A DNA stretch of 64,000 nt from Capra hircus (taxonomy: Eukaryota; Chordata; Mammalia; Artiodactyla; Bovidae): positions 33,040,575 through 33,104,574 of the forward strand of contig NC_030819.1 in NCBI RefSeq assembly GCF_001704415.2, given 5' to 3'. The translations under genes and the position numbers were made by a program. Position 1 is the first letter of the stretch, and each line of letters opens with the position of its first letter. Positions 10,464 through 21,372 of the stretch are shown piece after piece. The notes below the pieces were generated by a model. The model was not told the origin of the DNA, did not search any database, and worked only from the letters and a program-made list of their open reading frames with translations.

Positions 10464-12165
10464 GACCTCTCAAATAGCAGAGGGCCAAGTAGAAATTAAA
10501 GATATTAAAAATCATATCTCCTCTACCAGACAAAATTCATTTGTGTTGCCATAAGCAGGAATCATTTGCATTGCTATGAACCTCTGGAGACCTATTTAAT
10601 TAAGTTACCAAATAAAAGTATCAGATAGAAAACAGCCTATGGAGATAACTGGAGAAGTTAAAACCGTTAAATCTTAAAGTAACCTCTTCACTAGTCTGCG
10701 AAGATATACTAGGGTGTGTGTTAGTCTGTGAGTATAGATGTCCCTAGAATTTCCTTGTAATAAGGCACCATTGTTATAAAGAATATAATACTTAGGATTG
10801 GTGAGTTTATTGAATTTCGTTGTGACAGAGAAAAGGTATAGTAAGAATATGACTTGGCCCAACCTGGTTATCCTAAAAACTTATTTGAGGACAGCAAATA
10901 TTAAAAAATCTTATTCCTATATATACTTATTTATTTGTACAAACACTGTAGCTTTACTATGTCTTGATTAACTAGAGTTAAAAATTTGGGATGACCCAGC
11001 CACGCTTTGACATGGACTCCAAAAGTCATGGATATTCTACTTACAGCAACTTTATTTCCATATGAGATTTGAGGTAGTCCAAAACATAGAAGGCAGGTTA
11101 AAGAAGCTGATCATTTAGAATTAAGAATATATCAAATATATGAAAAAGACAAATAACAAATCCAGATTTATTCATATATCTTTTCTATGAATGGGTGCAA
11201 TTGATTATGAGCAGGCTGACATGTCAAAACATCATTTTCCAATATCAGAAAACGAAAAGATTTTAATCAAGAAAAAAGTTTCCATGGGGCCTAAATTAAC
11301 AGGAAATTTTTCATGTGGAATATATTTAAGAGACATTGACAAATGTAAGGAACAATTCCTAAACAAACCATCTAGGAGCAAGTGCAGCATGTGGGCTCAT
11401 AGGATATTCCAGGTACAGATTCTTAAAGATTATGACTCTCGAAAATCTGCAAAAGAACAATTCCCACAAAGATCTACTAACCTTCTGAATGAAAAGAGAT
11501 AGATAATGCTAACTATCCACATATACCCCTTGAACCCCCCAAAAGATGTTCACTTGGAAATTTTTTAAATTGTATTTTGAGAAGGTAAAACATTTTAAAG
11601 CATTTTGTCTAACTTCAATTTCTTTATGAGCCCATTTTACAGTATTATGGCTTTAAGTCCACTCTTTCTTCAATCATTAATGGAAATAAGCCAATTTGTC
11701 AGATGCAATGACAAGCATTAGCATCACTGGTTTAAGAACTCAAGTCTATTACTCAGCATGATTAATCTGTCATAGCAGCCGGATTCAAAGAAATTGAGTT
11801 GTAATCTGTTTGTCTAGTCTGCATCATATATAAAATATGAAAAGAAGAATGATATCAGAGGAGCTGGCCTCAAGCTCTCATGACAGTGACTCAGTAAGCA
11901 AAGTTGCTGAAAATGAGGTAAAACAGAAGTTTCCTTGCAATATCCCCTTTCCTATGAAAACATTTTTATCCTTTTCTTCTATCAAGTTTCAGTGTATTCT
12001 GATTTTGGATGAAATTATTAGTTATGTGTTTCCTATTAGGAGACCCACACTTTAAGCTTTAGGCTACAGGAGTTCATATTTCGTCTAGCTGCCTTAAGTA
12101 TACTTGAGCCAAAATTGTTTACCTGCTTCATTTCAGACATTCATTGCAATCCCCTGTTATAACAG
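10464..12165. other. Single-copy AT-rich DNA, 1.7 kb
   Basis: No repeat or gene is recognised. The longest ORF is 103 codons on plus (11191-11502). It is lysine/serine-rich with no domain I recognise, in AT-rich sequence where such ORFs arise by chance. Confidence 0.5.
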
Positions 12166-12256
12166 GATATTATTCAGATTCTTTTGAGTCAAAACAGCAA
12201 AGCTTAATAAAAATCAGAATTTGCCTTGGTGATATTTTGTGGACCATAATTTTTTT
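12166..12256 (+). repeat. Left arm of an about 90-bp inverted repeat
   Basis: The arm starts GATATTATTCAGATTCTTTT and ends TGTGGACCATAATTTTTTT. Its reverse complement is at 12821-12910 with a 30-bp and a 24-bp perfectly matching block. Family is not recognised. Confidence 0.93.
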
Positions 12257-12820
12257 CCATTTCACTTTAGAAAAATTATAAAACTTTAATCCATTTTATG
12301 TAACTAAACTTAAAACAAGGTTTTAGCCTCTTTATTACTAGGTTCTCTTGCCAATATAAGTAAGAAAATGCAACTTGAATTCTTATATATGCATCTTCAA
12401 TGCATATACATATATATGTATTTACTATGTGTATTATATAATAGTTTCATAATCCATATTCTGATGCCATAAGCGACTAAAAATGTAACTGCTTGAATAG
12501 CAGCACTCAAAGAGATATATGAGTCCTTAGAACCAGCTCCTGCTACATCAGTGTTTTTAAAATACTGTATCATGCATGATTTCAAGTGCTTAAGAAGTGC
12601 AAATTTCTGATGCACTGGCCCCACCTGCAAGCTCCACTTCAAACCAAACCCAAAAGGAATGAGCTCCTCCTATAGGTTACAACTAAAGGATTACATTTGA
12701 CATCCACTCAGTGAAGTAACTGAGCACACACGCACAATGTGGCCCTCCTTCAGTCTACATAGGATACCTACTCTGTCAAATTAAGAAGTATTAATACAAT
12801 TCAATTTCATCAAATATCTG
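12257..12820. other. Spacer between inverted-repeat arms
   Basis: 564 bp of AT-rich DNA with no coding potential for a transposase. It contains a small palindrome around TATATGCATCTTCAATGCAT (about 12388-12410). Confidence 0.6.
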
Positions 12821-12910
12821 AAAAAAATTGAAGTCCACAAAATATCATGGAGGCAAATTCTGATTTTTATTAAGTCTTCCGTTTTGACTCAAAAGAATCT
12901 GAATAATATC
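12821..12910 (-). repeat. Right arm of an about 90-bp inverted repeat
   Basis: The reverse complement begins GATATTATTCAGATTCTTTT, identical to the left arm for 30 bp. Later differences (AGCAAAG versus GGAAGA, TTGG versus CCA) give an estimated 88% identity. No target duplication flanks the outer ends. Confidence 0.93.
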
Positions 12911-13180
12911 TGAGAGTTGAGAGAGAATCTCAGAGATGGCTAATTCTGGCTTCCCTTGGTCCTTCCTTAAGCCCTCTTGCCTTGGACACCAACACTGCTT
13001 GCCTACTTCCTATTATTCTCTTTCACTGGGTTCCAGGGTCTCCTCTGAATTCCCAGGCACTCAGTCCCACTGGGATGCACCACAGATGCCGTTAGTTCTT
13101 CTCAATGATGATTAAGAAAAAATATCACTTCTCACAAATCCCAATCTAATTTTAACTTTTTCCTGGTTCTCTCCCTTGGG

Positions 13181-13199
13181 CGTGTGTGTGTTCTTGTGG

Positions 13200-13230
<31 letters not shown>
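13181..13230. repeat. Compound (GT)n...(CA)13 microsatellite
   Basis: A short GT tract (13181-13191) is separated by TTCTTGTGGGCAAA from 13 CA units (13204-13230). The two complementary tracts can pair as a hairpin. Confidence 0.95.
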
Positions 13231-13451
13231 TTTCTTTCAAGAGACTCATGCTGAGGTAACAGAGAGGTATGGAGAATCCTGGAAGTCCCAGTACTAAGGA
13301 TTAATTCCGTATGCTGCTTCACGAAGCAACCCTGGGCAGCAGGTAACAGATGCTGCCCTCACAGTCAGCACCAGGCCTAGGTGGTTTCTTCCTCCTCCCA
13401 GCTGTTCTTAGACAGAACTTCAGCACCTGTCTCCCTACAGCATCCAGGGTT

Positions 13452-13476
13452 CTGTGTGTATGTGTGTGTGTGCGCG
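13452..13476 (+). repeat. (GT)n-rich tract
   Basis: TGTGTGTATGTGTGTGTGTG followed by CGCG, an imperfect microsatellite. Confidence 0.9.
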
Positions 13477-13997
13477 CCTATTTGTTCATTTGCCTCTTGA
13501 GTTGATTCCTCAAGCACCACACCAACCCCACACTCACTGGAGAACTCACAGTGCAGTATAAAGTCCAGTGGGAATTGAAGGGATGTTTCACTCTTCTAGG
13601 GAAAGGAACTACTTAAGATGCAACTGATCATAGAGTCCTGCTACATCACACTTTCCAACATTTCCCGAAAATTTCCAGTGACGGCAGAAGAGAGCGGATG
13701 TGTGACCTCTGAGGTCTTGAGACTTACATGGAGTTGCACAAATTTATGACATTTTGCAAGCACAGATTGCTCATATTTTAGCCTAAATATCCTTGGGATT
13801 TTTGAAATTTATTTCAAAGTATGTTGTTATTTGTTTTAATAAAAAATGTTTCTCTCTCCAATCCAACTCTTCAGTCTTATAGTAAAATTGACACTCCAGA
13901 AATAGTTGTCTATCTTATTGTCTTGCCTACCTGGGAAAGCTTTGTATTTCACTCAGGGGATGATGATGATAGTCATCATCAATGATGACCACAAAAA

Positions 13998-14206
13998 TAG
14001 TTAATTTTTATCAAATGATTGCTTTGTGTCAGGAACTATATAATGACCTGGGCAAGCATTATCTCATTTAATTCTTATACCAACATTACCAGTTTCATAT
14101 AATTATCTTCACTTTGTTGATGAGTGAAGTGAGGTACAAAAAGAGTTAAATAACTCACCTTTACAAACTTTTAGCTAGGAAGAAGAGGACTCAGAATATG
14201 AATCCC
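13998..14206 (-). mobile_element. MIR SINE
   Basis: Antisense MIR landmarks appear in order: ATTGCTTTGTGTCAGGAACT, ATTATCTCATTTAATTCTTA, GTTGATGAGTGAAGTGAGGT, AATAACTCACC and GACTCAGAATATGAATCCCC. It spans most of the family consensus and is heavily diverged. Confidence 0.82.
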
Positions 14207-14275
14207 CACAGCGGTGGAAATGATTGATTTCTTTTTCTTGTTCTTCATTAACAGTTTCCTACCATGAAGTCCAGT

Positions 14276-14297
14276 GGGGTTAGGTGCGCCTAACCCC
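14276..14297. repeat. Perfect 9-bp hairpin, 4-nt loop
   Basis: GGGGTTAGG-TGCG-CCTAACCCC. The arms are exact complements. There is no following T run and no gene nearby, so no function is assigned. Confidence 0.9.
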
Positions 14298-14984
14298 AAA
14301 ATTCAAAGAGGATTCAAAGTGATGAACAGTGATGAACCAACTGTAATTAGGCAACAAAGAGTGTTGTTTAGGGACAGAACTTGAGGACCTTAATGATGTC
14401 AACATAAATGTGGGAGAGTCTGCCTCAACTCAGATATTTTGAACCTTTATCAAGTGCTGATTGGGAGCTGTTTCATGACTGAATTCTCCTTCTGGTACTT
14501 ATAGAGCAGGTACTCTATATTAGCTACAAGATCCACATGCTCTGGTGCACGCATGCTGCAGAGAGGTTTAGTGTCACACTTTTGGACGGCAGCTCAGCTC
14601 CCTTTTATTGAGGTCTTAAGGCAGAAGTCAAGTCCTTAGCCCTCAAGTCTCCAAGTAGCCTTTTCTCTTCAAGTTGCTTCCTCAACTTTTATCAGGATGA
14701 CCCCCAGGCAAGTCACTTAGGATAACTAAGGAACTAGGCCAAAGCTGAGATAGATCTTCATAGTACCTTTTCATGGAAGGCTGAGACATCTGTGCAAATC
14801 GGGCTTCAGGAATATTCCTAGCCACACAATGATTCCTCAAGCCAGAGATACAAACTAATTCTAATGGGGTAACTTAACTGAGTTATGTCTATTAATAAAT
14901 TAGGTTAATAATAAGTGACTTTCCTCTCTCAGGTCTCCTTGCTTCTTTACCTAGCTAAAATCTCCTTCACAGACCCATTTTAGC
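14298..14984. other. Single-copy DNA containing donor of a local copy
   Basis: No repeat family is recognised. The 39-bp stretch 14588-14626 reappears inside the SINE at 15842-15879. Confidence 0.55.
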
Positions 14985-15374
14985 TGAAAGCTGAGTGCCA
15001 AAGAATTGATCCTTCTGAATTGTGGTGTTGGAGAAGACTCTTGAGAGTCCCTTGGAATGCAAGGAGATCCAACCAGTCCATCCTAAAGGAGATCAGTCCT
15101 AAATATTCATTGGAAGGACTGACACTGAAGCTGAAATGCCAATACTTTGGCCACCTGATGTGAAGAGCTGACTCATTGGTTAAGACCCTGATGCTTGGGT
15201 AGATTGAAGGCAAGAGGAGAAGGATGAGATGGTTGGATGGCATCACCAATTTGATGGGCATGAGTATGAGCAAGCTCTGGGAGTTGGTGTTGTACAGGGG
15301 AGCCTGGCTTGCTGCAGTCCATGGGGTCGCAAAGAGTCAGACACAACTGAGAGAATGAATTGAACTGAACTGAT
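14985..15374 (+). mobile_element. BovB 3' end (ART2A-type), 390 bp
   Basis: Sense-strand BovB from AGTGCCAAAGAATTGATCC through AAGACTCTTGAGAGTCCC, GAAGGATGAGATGGTTGG and CATGGGGTCGCAAAGAGTC. It ends in a GAATTGAACTGAACTGA tail. The coding region has stops and is 5'-truncated. Confidence 0.94.
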
Positions 15375-15548
15375 CCTCTGCATCTCTAACAGGTCTTTAT
15401 AATAAGTATTCACTTGAGCATCATGGCATATAATATGTGTCTGTTGAAATACTTAGATTAAAGCCATAAATCGCTGCTCAGGACTTTACACAAGGGTCAA
15501 TCCAGGAAAATTCAAACTTAAATTTTACTCCAGAAATATGTCATTTCT

Positions 15549-15623
15549 AAATATTGTAAAGTAATTAGCCTTCAATTAAAATAAAAAGAAAAAAACAATA
15601 ATAATTTTTAAAAAATAAAGAAG
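15549..15623 (+). mobile_element. L1 3'-end tail fragment
   Basis: TGTAAAGTAATTAGCCTTCA then ATTAAAATAAAAAG and an A-rich tail match the terminus of ruminant L1 3' UTR (compare the complement at 208-255). Only about 75 bp is retained. Confidence 0.65.
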
Positions 15624-15705
15624 AGTTTAGTATACTTCATCCAGAAACTGGAAACCACGTAACATGTTTTCCCCTTGAATTTGCTGCCAGGAACCACTCC
15701 CTGTG

Positions 15706-15937
15706 GGCTTCCCAGGGGACACTAGTGGTAGAGAACCAGCCTGCCAATACAGGAGGCATAAGAGACACAGGTTTGATTCCTGGGTTGGGAAGATTCCCTG
15801 GAGGAGGAAATGGCAACCCACTCCAGGATTCTTACCTGGATGGCAACTCAGCTCCCTTTTATTAGGTCTTAAGGCAGAACTTGGTGGACAGATGGCCATG
15901 GCATCGCAAAGTCGGACATGACTGAAGTGACTTAGAT
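15706..15937 (+). mobile_element. Bov-tA SINE with internal foreign patch
   Basis: Head, B-box region (CAGGTTTGATTCC) and 3' end (CGCAAAGTCGGACATGAC) are normal. The expected middle segment (GAATCCCATGGACAGAGG...) is replaced at 15842-15879 by sequence nearly identical to unique DNA at 14588-14626. Confidence 0.93.
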
Positions 15938-16029
15938 TGCATACACACACACCACTCCATTTCATGTCTGAATGAGGTAAAATGTTTATCTCAGGTGCTT
16001 GGTAGCATCTGTTTGGGTACTGCAGTTTG

Positions 16030-16160
16030 TTTCAGCGGTTCTCAAGCCTAGCTGCTCATTAGAATCTTCTGTTTCAACAATATTGGATATCTGGGGCCTA
16101 TTCAGCCAGATCTAAGGGTGGGGGCCAGGTCCTAGAGTATTTTAAATGTTCTCCGAAATG
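16030..16160. mobile_element. MER5-type hAT DNA transposon remnant
   Basis: CAGCGGTTCTCAAGCC at the start, then CTGCTCATTAGAATC, GGGTGGGGGCCAGGTC and TATTTTAAATGTTCTCC resemble the MER5A nonautonomous hAT-Charlie pattern. The right terminal repeat is not clear. Confidence 0.6.
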
Positions 16161-16167
16161 ACTCAAG

Positions 16168-16386
16168 AGGTTTCTCCAGTGGCTCAGCGGTAAAGAATCT
16201 GCATGCGATGCAGGAGCCAGAAGAGACGCAGGTTCAGTCCCTGGGTTGGGAAGATCCTCTGGAGGAGGAAATGACAACCCACTCCAGAATTCTTGCCTGG
16301 AGAACCACATGGACAGAGAAGCTTGGTGAGCTACAGCTCATGGGGTCGCAAAGAGTTGGACATAAATGAAGCGACTTAGCACGCAC
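16168..16386 (+). mobile_element. Bov-tA SINE, near full length
   Basis: TTTCTCCAGTGGCTCAGCGG head, GCAGGTTCAGTCCCTGGG B-box region, then the body to GAAGCGACTTAGCACGC. It sits directly against the MER5-like remnant. Confidence 0.94.
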
Positions 16387-16599
16387 TGGATGATTCACAC
16401 ATAGAGGAGGAGTTGGGAGTCATTTATAGGGATGTTCTAAATTTGTTGGGGGTTTTTGATTTGTTTTGTTTTAATTCCAATGGTCTGGTTTGTAAACTAA
16501 CTTATTTACCCTAGCTCAAGTTCTTTCTCAGTAAAAGAATCATCATACGTAAATACATAAGCTATCAATCTCACACAGTTGAACAGGTCTACATCTAAC

Positions 16600-16765
16600 C
16601 AGTCTTTCTTAATCTTGGCTCTCCATCAGTGTCACTTGGGGAGCTGCTAAAAATCCTGGTGCCCAGAACATACCCCAAATCGATTAAACCATAATCTCTG
16701 AGGAGGATACTGAGGCAGTGATCATTTTAAATCTCCTCAGGGAATTTCATTGTGCACCATGGCTA
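16600..16765. mobile_element. MER5-type hAT DNA transposon remnant
   Basis: TCACTTGGGGAGCTGCTAAA, ATCCTGGTGCCCAGAACATA, CGATTAAACCATAATCTCTG and TTTAAATCTCCTCAGGGAAT follow the MER5 arrangement of complementary halves. Divergence is high. Confidence 0.62.
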
Positions 16766-17066
16766 AAAATGACAGACCCATACTCTCTCTTCCCCCTTAT
16801 TGGTGTCTTAAAAACATGCATTGTTCATGGGTGAAATTATTACTCAAGGAAGTGAGCCATTTCCCCACACCAAGGGCAGGTAAGTTAGAAGAACTGCCAG
16901 CATTGACTATATTGGGTCCAGAAGTAGCCTTCCCAAGAAACAAAGGGCCTGGTTTGAGTTCAGATGGTCAGTCCAGACATATGTCTTACCCCTCCATCCC
17001 CTCTCCCCTCCAAGTGAAATCAGAATACAATTAATACCAAAGTTACTTTGTAGCTCTATGAGGTCA

Positions 17067-17277
17067 TTGTTGTTGTTTAATCACTAAGTCGTGTCCTACT
17101 CTTTGTGACCCCGTGGACTGTAGCCCGCCAGTCTCCTCTGTCCATGGGAATTCCCAGGCAAGAATACTGGAGTGGGTTGCCATTCCCTTCTCCAGGAATT
17201 TTTCCAGACCCAGGAATGAAACCCATGTCTCCTGCATTGCAGGCGGAGTCTTTACTACTGCACCACCTGGGAAGCTC
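17067..17277 (-). mobile_element. Bov-tA SINE, full length
   Basis: Reverse complement from TTGTTGTTTAATCACTAAGT to CACCACCTGGGAAGCTC. ATGAGGTCAT on the left and ATGAAGTCAT on the right suggest a diverged target duplication. Confidence 0.94.
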
Positions 17278-17304
17278 CCATGAAGTCATAGATGTTAACT
17301 AAAT

Positions 17305-17445
17305 TTATTGTGGTAAGCATTTCACAATATAGACATATATCAAATCATTATGTTGTACAGTTTGAGCTTATATGCTATGTCAGTCTTTATATATCAATAA
17401 AATTTTATTTATCAATAAAACTGGAAAAAAATTAAAAAAATAAAA
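17305..17445 (+). mobile_element. L1 3'-terminal fragment (older cetartiodactyl type)
   Basis: TTTCACAATATAGACATATA, TCAAATCATTATGTTGTACA and ATCAATAAAACTGGAAAAAA are the usual terminal pattern of mid-age mammalian L1 3' UTRs ending in an A tail. Confidence 0.62.
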
Positions 17446-17449
17446 ACAG

Positions 17450-17545
17450 ACTCTTGGATTATTTTTATTTATTCATTTAAAATTGCTTTTAAACATTACA
17501 AATCAACCATACTCCAATAAAAATTAATTTAAAATGAAATTATTT
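17450..17545 (+). mobile_element. Second L1 3'-tail fragment
   Basis: ACATTACAAATCAACCATAC then TCCAATAAAAATTAATTTAA matches the last bases of cetartiodactyl L1 3' UTRs. Short and AT-rich, so the call is tentative. Confidence 0.45.
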
Positions 17546-18275
17546 TTTAAAGATTTGATCTCATATTTATAAAATTGTTTTCTATATTTCCCTCTTTGTT
17601 ACAGACTCAACTCTTTCTACATCTTCTTTATTGTCAAATTATCCCCACTATATCCTGTCACATGTGGAAAACAAAACTATTATAAAACTATAATAAAGTA
17701 TAAGCTTGTTTTAGCAGAATCACTTATTTAGTTTAAACTCCCTATAAGTAAGTTTAGTTTGTGGAATAGGAAAAGGATTTTAACTCAAGGTTTGCATACA
17801 AATACACAAGATCTGTTGATATGCAGAATGAAATAGGACAGACAATCAAAATGGAAACAGATTTTAAAAAGCATTAATTTCTAATGAAATCTACTTCCTG
17901 ATTCAGAGTAGCTATGTCATATCTGTTAAGACTTGCACACAAAGTCCAAAAATTCCTTGACTGACTAAATGGAGGTTGCACATTATTCACCAGCTCTGTA
18001 TCTATCTTTCTCTTGTCTCTCCTAATTTAAAACAAAAATGGAAAATTAAGTGATTATCTTTTATAGTGTTGTGGGACAAGATAGCATGCATTTCTGGCCT
18101 AATTTATTTAGAGACTGGTAAATTAAATGTTTTAATATATTCACTTATGAACCATACAGCAACCAAATGTATGCATATAGCTTAATCAGAGAGAAAAAGA
18201 GCAAACTATAAGTCTTCAAAAAATTACTAAGATAAATTCATATGGACTATTTTAAGAGAACTGTCACTTACAGTT
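17546..18275. other. Single-copy AT-rich DNA
   Basis: Nothing recognisable is present. Confidence 0.5.
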
Positions 18276-18480
18276 GGGGAAGCATTGGTGGCTCAGTGGT
18301 AAGGAATCCACCTGCCAGTGTAGGAGATCAAGAGACACAGTTCAATCCCTGGGTCAGGAAGATCCCTTGGAGAAGGGAATGGCTACCCATGGCAGTACTC
18401 TTGCCTGGGAAATCCCCTGGACAGAGGCGCCTGATGGGCTACAAAGAGTCGGATATGACTGAGCGACTGAGCACGCGTGC
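18276..18480 (+). mobile_element. Bov-tA SINE
   Basis: Head GGGGAAGCATTGGTGGCTCA, body and tail GAGCGACTGAGCACGCG. A small deletion removes part of the CTACAGTCCATGGGG segment. Confidence 0.93.
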
Positions 18481-18654
18481 ATTTCATGTGATTAGTTCCA
18501 ACACATGTTCCCCCCAAAATTCAAAATGAGTCTTGAAAAGGAAAACAGTGTCCCATACCAAGAGCCTGCGAATAAAAGAAGGAAAAACTCAACCGTTTGT
18601 TTGGTAACAGTATGGACCTTACGAATTGACCATGTGTTAGACAAGTTCAGCTAT

Positions 18655-18780
18655 TTTTTAATTAATTTGTTTTTTTATTGAAGGATAATTGCTTTACAGA
18701 ATTTTGCTGTTTTCTGTCAAAGCTCAACATGAATCAGCCATAGGTATACATATATCCTCTCCCTTTTGAAACTCCCTTCC
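18655..18780 (-). mobile_element. L1 3'-UTR fragment
   Basis: TTTTTTATTGAAGGATAATT, GCTTTACAGAATTTTGCTG and GCTCAACATGAATCAGCCAT match the antisense 3' end of the larger L1 at 23424. It is strongly 5'-truncated. Confidence 0.85.
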
Positions 18781-19011
18781 TTCAGCTATGTTTAAGCCAT
18801 CTGCTAGGAGAACTAATTTCTTTCCACCATGAGCTCCCTTCCTGATCCACATTTTAGGATCCTGAGCTTTGGATTAACTGAAGTTTCATGACCAAGAATC
18901 ATTATTACAAGATTTCGTGCATCTGAAAGCTACATGTGGTTCCTCTTCAGAGCCACTTACTCTGTTTTTATTCTACCTGATTGATTTGAAAACAAATAAT
19001 CCCATTCTGAA

Positions 19012-19203
19012 GAATGATAAAAATCCGCCTGCCAATGCAGGGGACATAAACTTCCATCTGTGGGTTGCGAAGATTCCCTGGAGGAGGGCATGGCAACCCA
19101 CTCCAGTATTCTTGCCTGGAGAACCCCATGGACAGAGGAGTCTGAATGGATACAGTGCATAAGGTCACAAAGAGTCAGACACTGCTGAAGTTGACTTATA
19201 ACA
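19012..19203 (+). mobile_element. Bov-tA SINE, head truncated
   Basis: Starts inside the tRNA-derived part (AATCCGCCTGCCAATGCAGG) and runs to the 3' end. The B box is altered (AACTTCCATCTGTG), so pol III activity is unlikely. Confidence 0.9.
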
Positions 19204-19306
19204 CGAGAAAGGTTGACACACAAAGATATGAACACTGAGCCTATTCTTTACAATGTACTTGGTCTTCTGAGAATGTAATATGAACTTTTGTTTAGAACTT
19301 ATTCCT

Positions 19307-19374
19307 AAGCAGTTCCTAAACTTATTCCTCTGTATTGTAATTCAGCGCCTAAACAATTCCTAAACTTATTCCTC
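19307..19374 (+). repeat. Imperfect 44-bp tandem duplication
   Basis: TTCCTAAACTTATTCCTC occurs at 19313-19330 and 19357-19374, with a partial third unit upstream near 19296. Confidence 0.8.
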
Positions 19375-20096
19375 AGCACAAGTCCCCAGAAAGTTCATGA
19401 TATATATATACACAAGAAGCAATATATTTCATCCCTAGGGTTATTTTTACATAGTTATGTTTCTTAGCATCTTAAAGATAGGAATTGGAAACCATAAATG
19501 AAAATGATGAATATTATAATATTAAACAGGCAACATAGCATGTGGTATATATTTTTTTAATTAAATTTGTTCACCTTTAAAAATGTTCATTTTCCCCTGT
19601 TAAAAAAGACAGTGAAGATCTGAGTTCTTATGCTATCCACTTAATAAAATGAGAGGAAAGAAATAAGAGCCCTCAATGTGAATTTTTAAAAGGGAAAGAA
19701 ACAGAAACCACAAGCCAGACACACCTGCTGTGGAATTCCTAGTGTGATATTCAAAATCATGGATAAAATCATTCCAATGGCACAACGTCCTCTAAGGATC
19801 ACAAATCCTGTTTCCCTCCCCTGAGATATTTAGTGTTTTAATTTCTACTCACACCAAAGCTATCTACATGACACTGAAATAGTCAGTTAATAAACTCAGT
19901 CAAATTCATTGATGGGTTTGACAGAACTAGATAAAACATATTCAAAACCAAATGGCTTGCCAAAATACCAATTGTAAATTTACAGAAGCATTACTGATGT
20001 CACCTATTGATGCTAACTCTCAACCAGGAAACATAAATTTAAAAATATATAGATAAACTTACTGTCCGTAAAGATGTTTGCTGTGAGGAAGGTACA

Positions 20097-20126
20097 ATAA
20101 AAGTTATAAAATAAAAGTTATAAAAT
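20097..20126 (+). repeat. 14-bp tandem duplication
   Basis: AATAAAAGTTATAA is repeated twice head to tail. Confidence 0.85.
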
Positions 20127-21098
20127 ATCTATTTTGGAAACATTACAAATCAAAGACAAATACAGACTACATATTACTTCCAAGGAAACTAACTAGCAAA
20201 ACAATTCTATCTAAACACTGTCTGCATTTCACTTTTTCAGGATTATTCTGCCATTTAATAAGTCCAAATTTTCTATTGTTTCCATTTCTTTTAGCTCTAA
20301 AATACTAAACTATCATTTCTAAATTGCCCTTTCCAATAAATTTTATTTATATCCTGAGACAATAAAAAAATGACCAAAAAGTTAATGTTACTGAAAATTA
20401 CATTGCAAAAACTTACTGTAGAACTTAAATTATCTGTCATCACACAGCATACTGTTCATATCAAAATGGCTTTATAATTCAAATGCCTGCTTTAACAAGA
20501 CTTTACTATTTCAGTAATCTCTTGCCCAGGAAGATGAAGTTGCAAATAACTTAATCACTTTTTGGAGAAACTTTCAAAAATCCATTTGTTCCATTAATAG
20601 ACTATTCAACTAGTCCTTTCCAGAGTAAAAGCCCCTACTCAGGACACTGGATGACTCCATGAGGTTCCCCAATTGACTGTCTGCTCTTCAAGACTGATGC
20701 TCGCCTCACTTCATCTATCAATCCTAAGCCATTTTGTTACAAACTCTCCTGACTCCAGTCAGCCCCCTACCCCACACTTACAGATGTGCCTTTAACCAGA
20801 ACCCTCAAAATCTTGTAAGTGTTCCATCTACCCATTGTCTTCTAAAAAGCTACAAAGATTCCCAAGGTAGAAGTCTCCTTTACTGAAGTAATAGATAACT
20901 TGGATTTCCTTTATCAACAGGCTACTTGACAGTCTCTCTGGGGATTCATGGAATCAGTAATTGGCACTGCACATTTCAAATAACAGTACTTTTATATTAC
21001 AAAATCAGTGATATGAGCTATGTCTATTATTCTCATATATGTGCTGCATGTAAAATTGGAACAATTCCCTGGTAAATGTTTTATTGGACTAAGTAGAC

Positions 21099-21372
21099 AG
21101 AGGCAGTGGCACCCCACTCCAGTACTCTTGCCTGGAAAATCCCATGGACGGAGGAGCCTGGGAGGTTGCAGTCCATGGGGTCGCTGAGAGTTGGACACGA
21201 CTCAGTGACTTCACTTTCACTTTTCACTCTCATGCATTGGAGAAGGAAATGGCAGCCCACTCCAGTGTTCTTGCCTGGAGGATCCCAGGGACGGCACAGC
21301 CTGGTGGGCTGCCGTCTATGAGGTCCCACAGAGTCGGACAAGACTGAAGCGACTTAGCATAGCATAGCATAG
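21099..21372 (+). mobile_element. BOV-A2 SINE (dimer), near full length
   Basis: Two related monomers are joined by a CACTTTCACTTTTCACTCTC linker: the first begins GAGGCAGTGGCACCCCACTC, the second GAGAAGGAAATGGCAGCCC. The 3' tail is a microsatellite of AGCAT units (TTAGCATAGCATAGCATAG). Low divergence suggests a young insertion. Confidence 0.96.

Larger units (their letters stand above)
12911..13997. other. Single-copy DNA with GT/CA microsatellites
   Basis: Apart from two simple repeats and the GATGATGATAGTCATCATC palindrome near 13960-13981, nothing is recognised. Confidence 0.5.
19204..21098. other. Single-copy AT-rich DNA, 1.9 kb
   Basis: No gene or repeat family is recognised apart from two small tandem duplications. 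Confidence 0.5.

Noticed and set aside
11191..11502. 103-codon plus-strand ORF in single-copy DNA
   Set aside because: No recognisable domain, signal peptide or motif, no Kozak context or splice signals in a consistent arrangement, and the surrounding DNA is AT-rich and non-coding in character.
15627..15965. 112-codon minus-strand ORF
   Set aside because: It lies across the patched Bov-tA SINE. Peptides such as NPGVGCHFLLQGIF are the usual antisense translation of this SINE.
21030..21065. Possible U6-like snippet (GTGCTGCATGTAAAATTGGA)
   Set aside because: Only a few words resemble U6 snRNA and in the wrong order. No flanking snRNA sequence exists.
21353..21371. Short CATAG repeats as a possible CRISPR-like or satellite array
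   Set aside because: They are the variable microsatellite tail of a BOV-A2 SINE. CRISPR arrays are not expected in a vertebrate genome.
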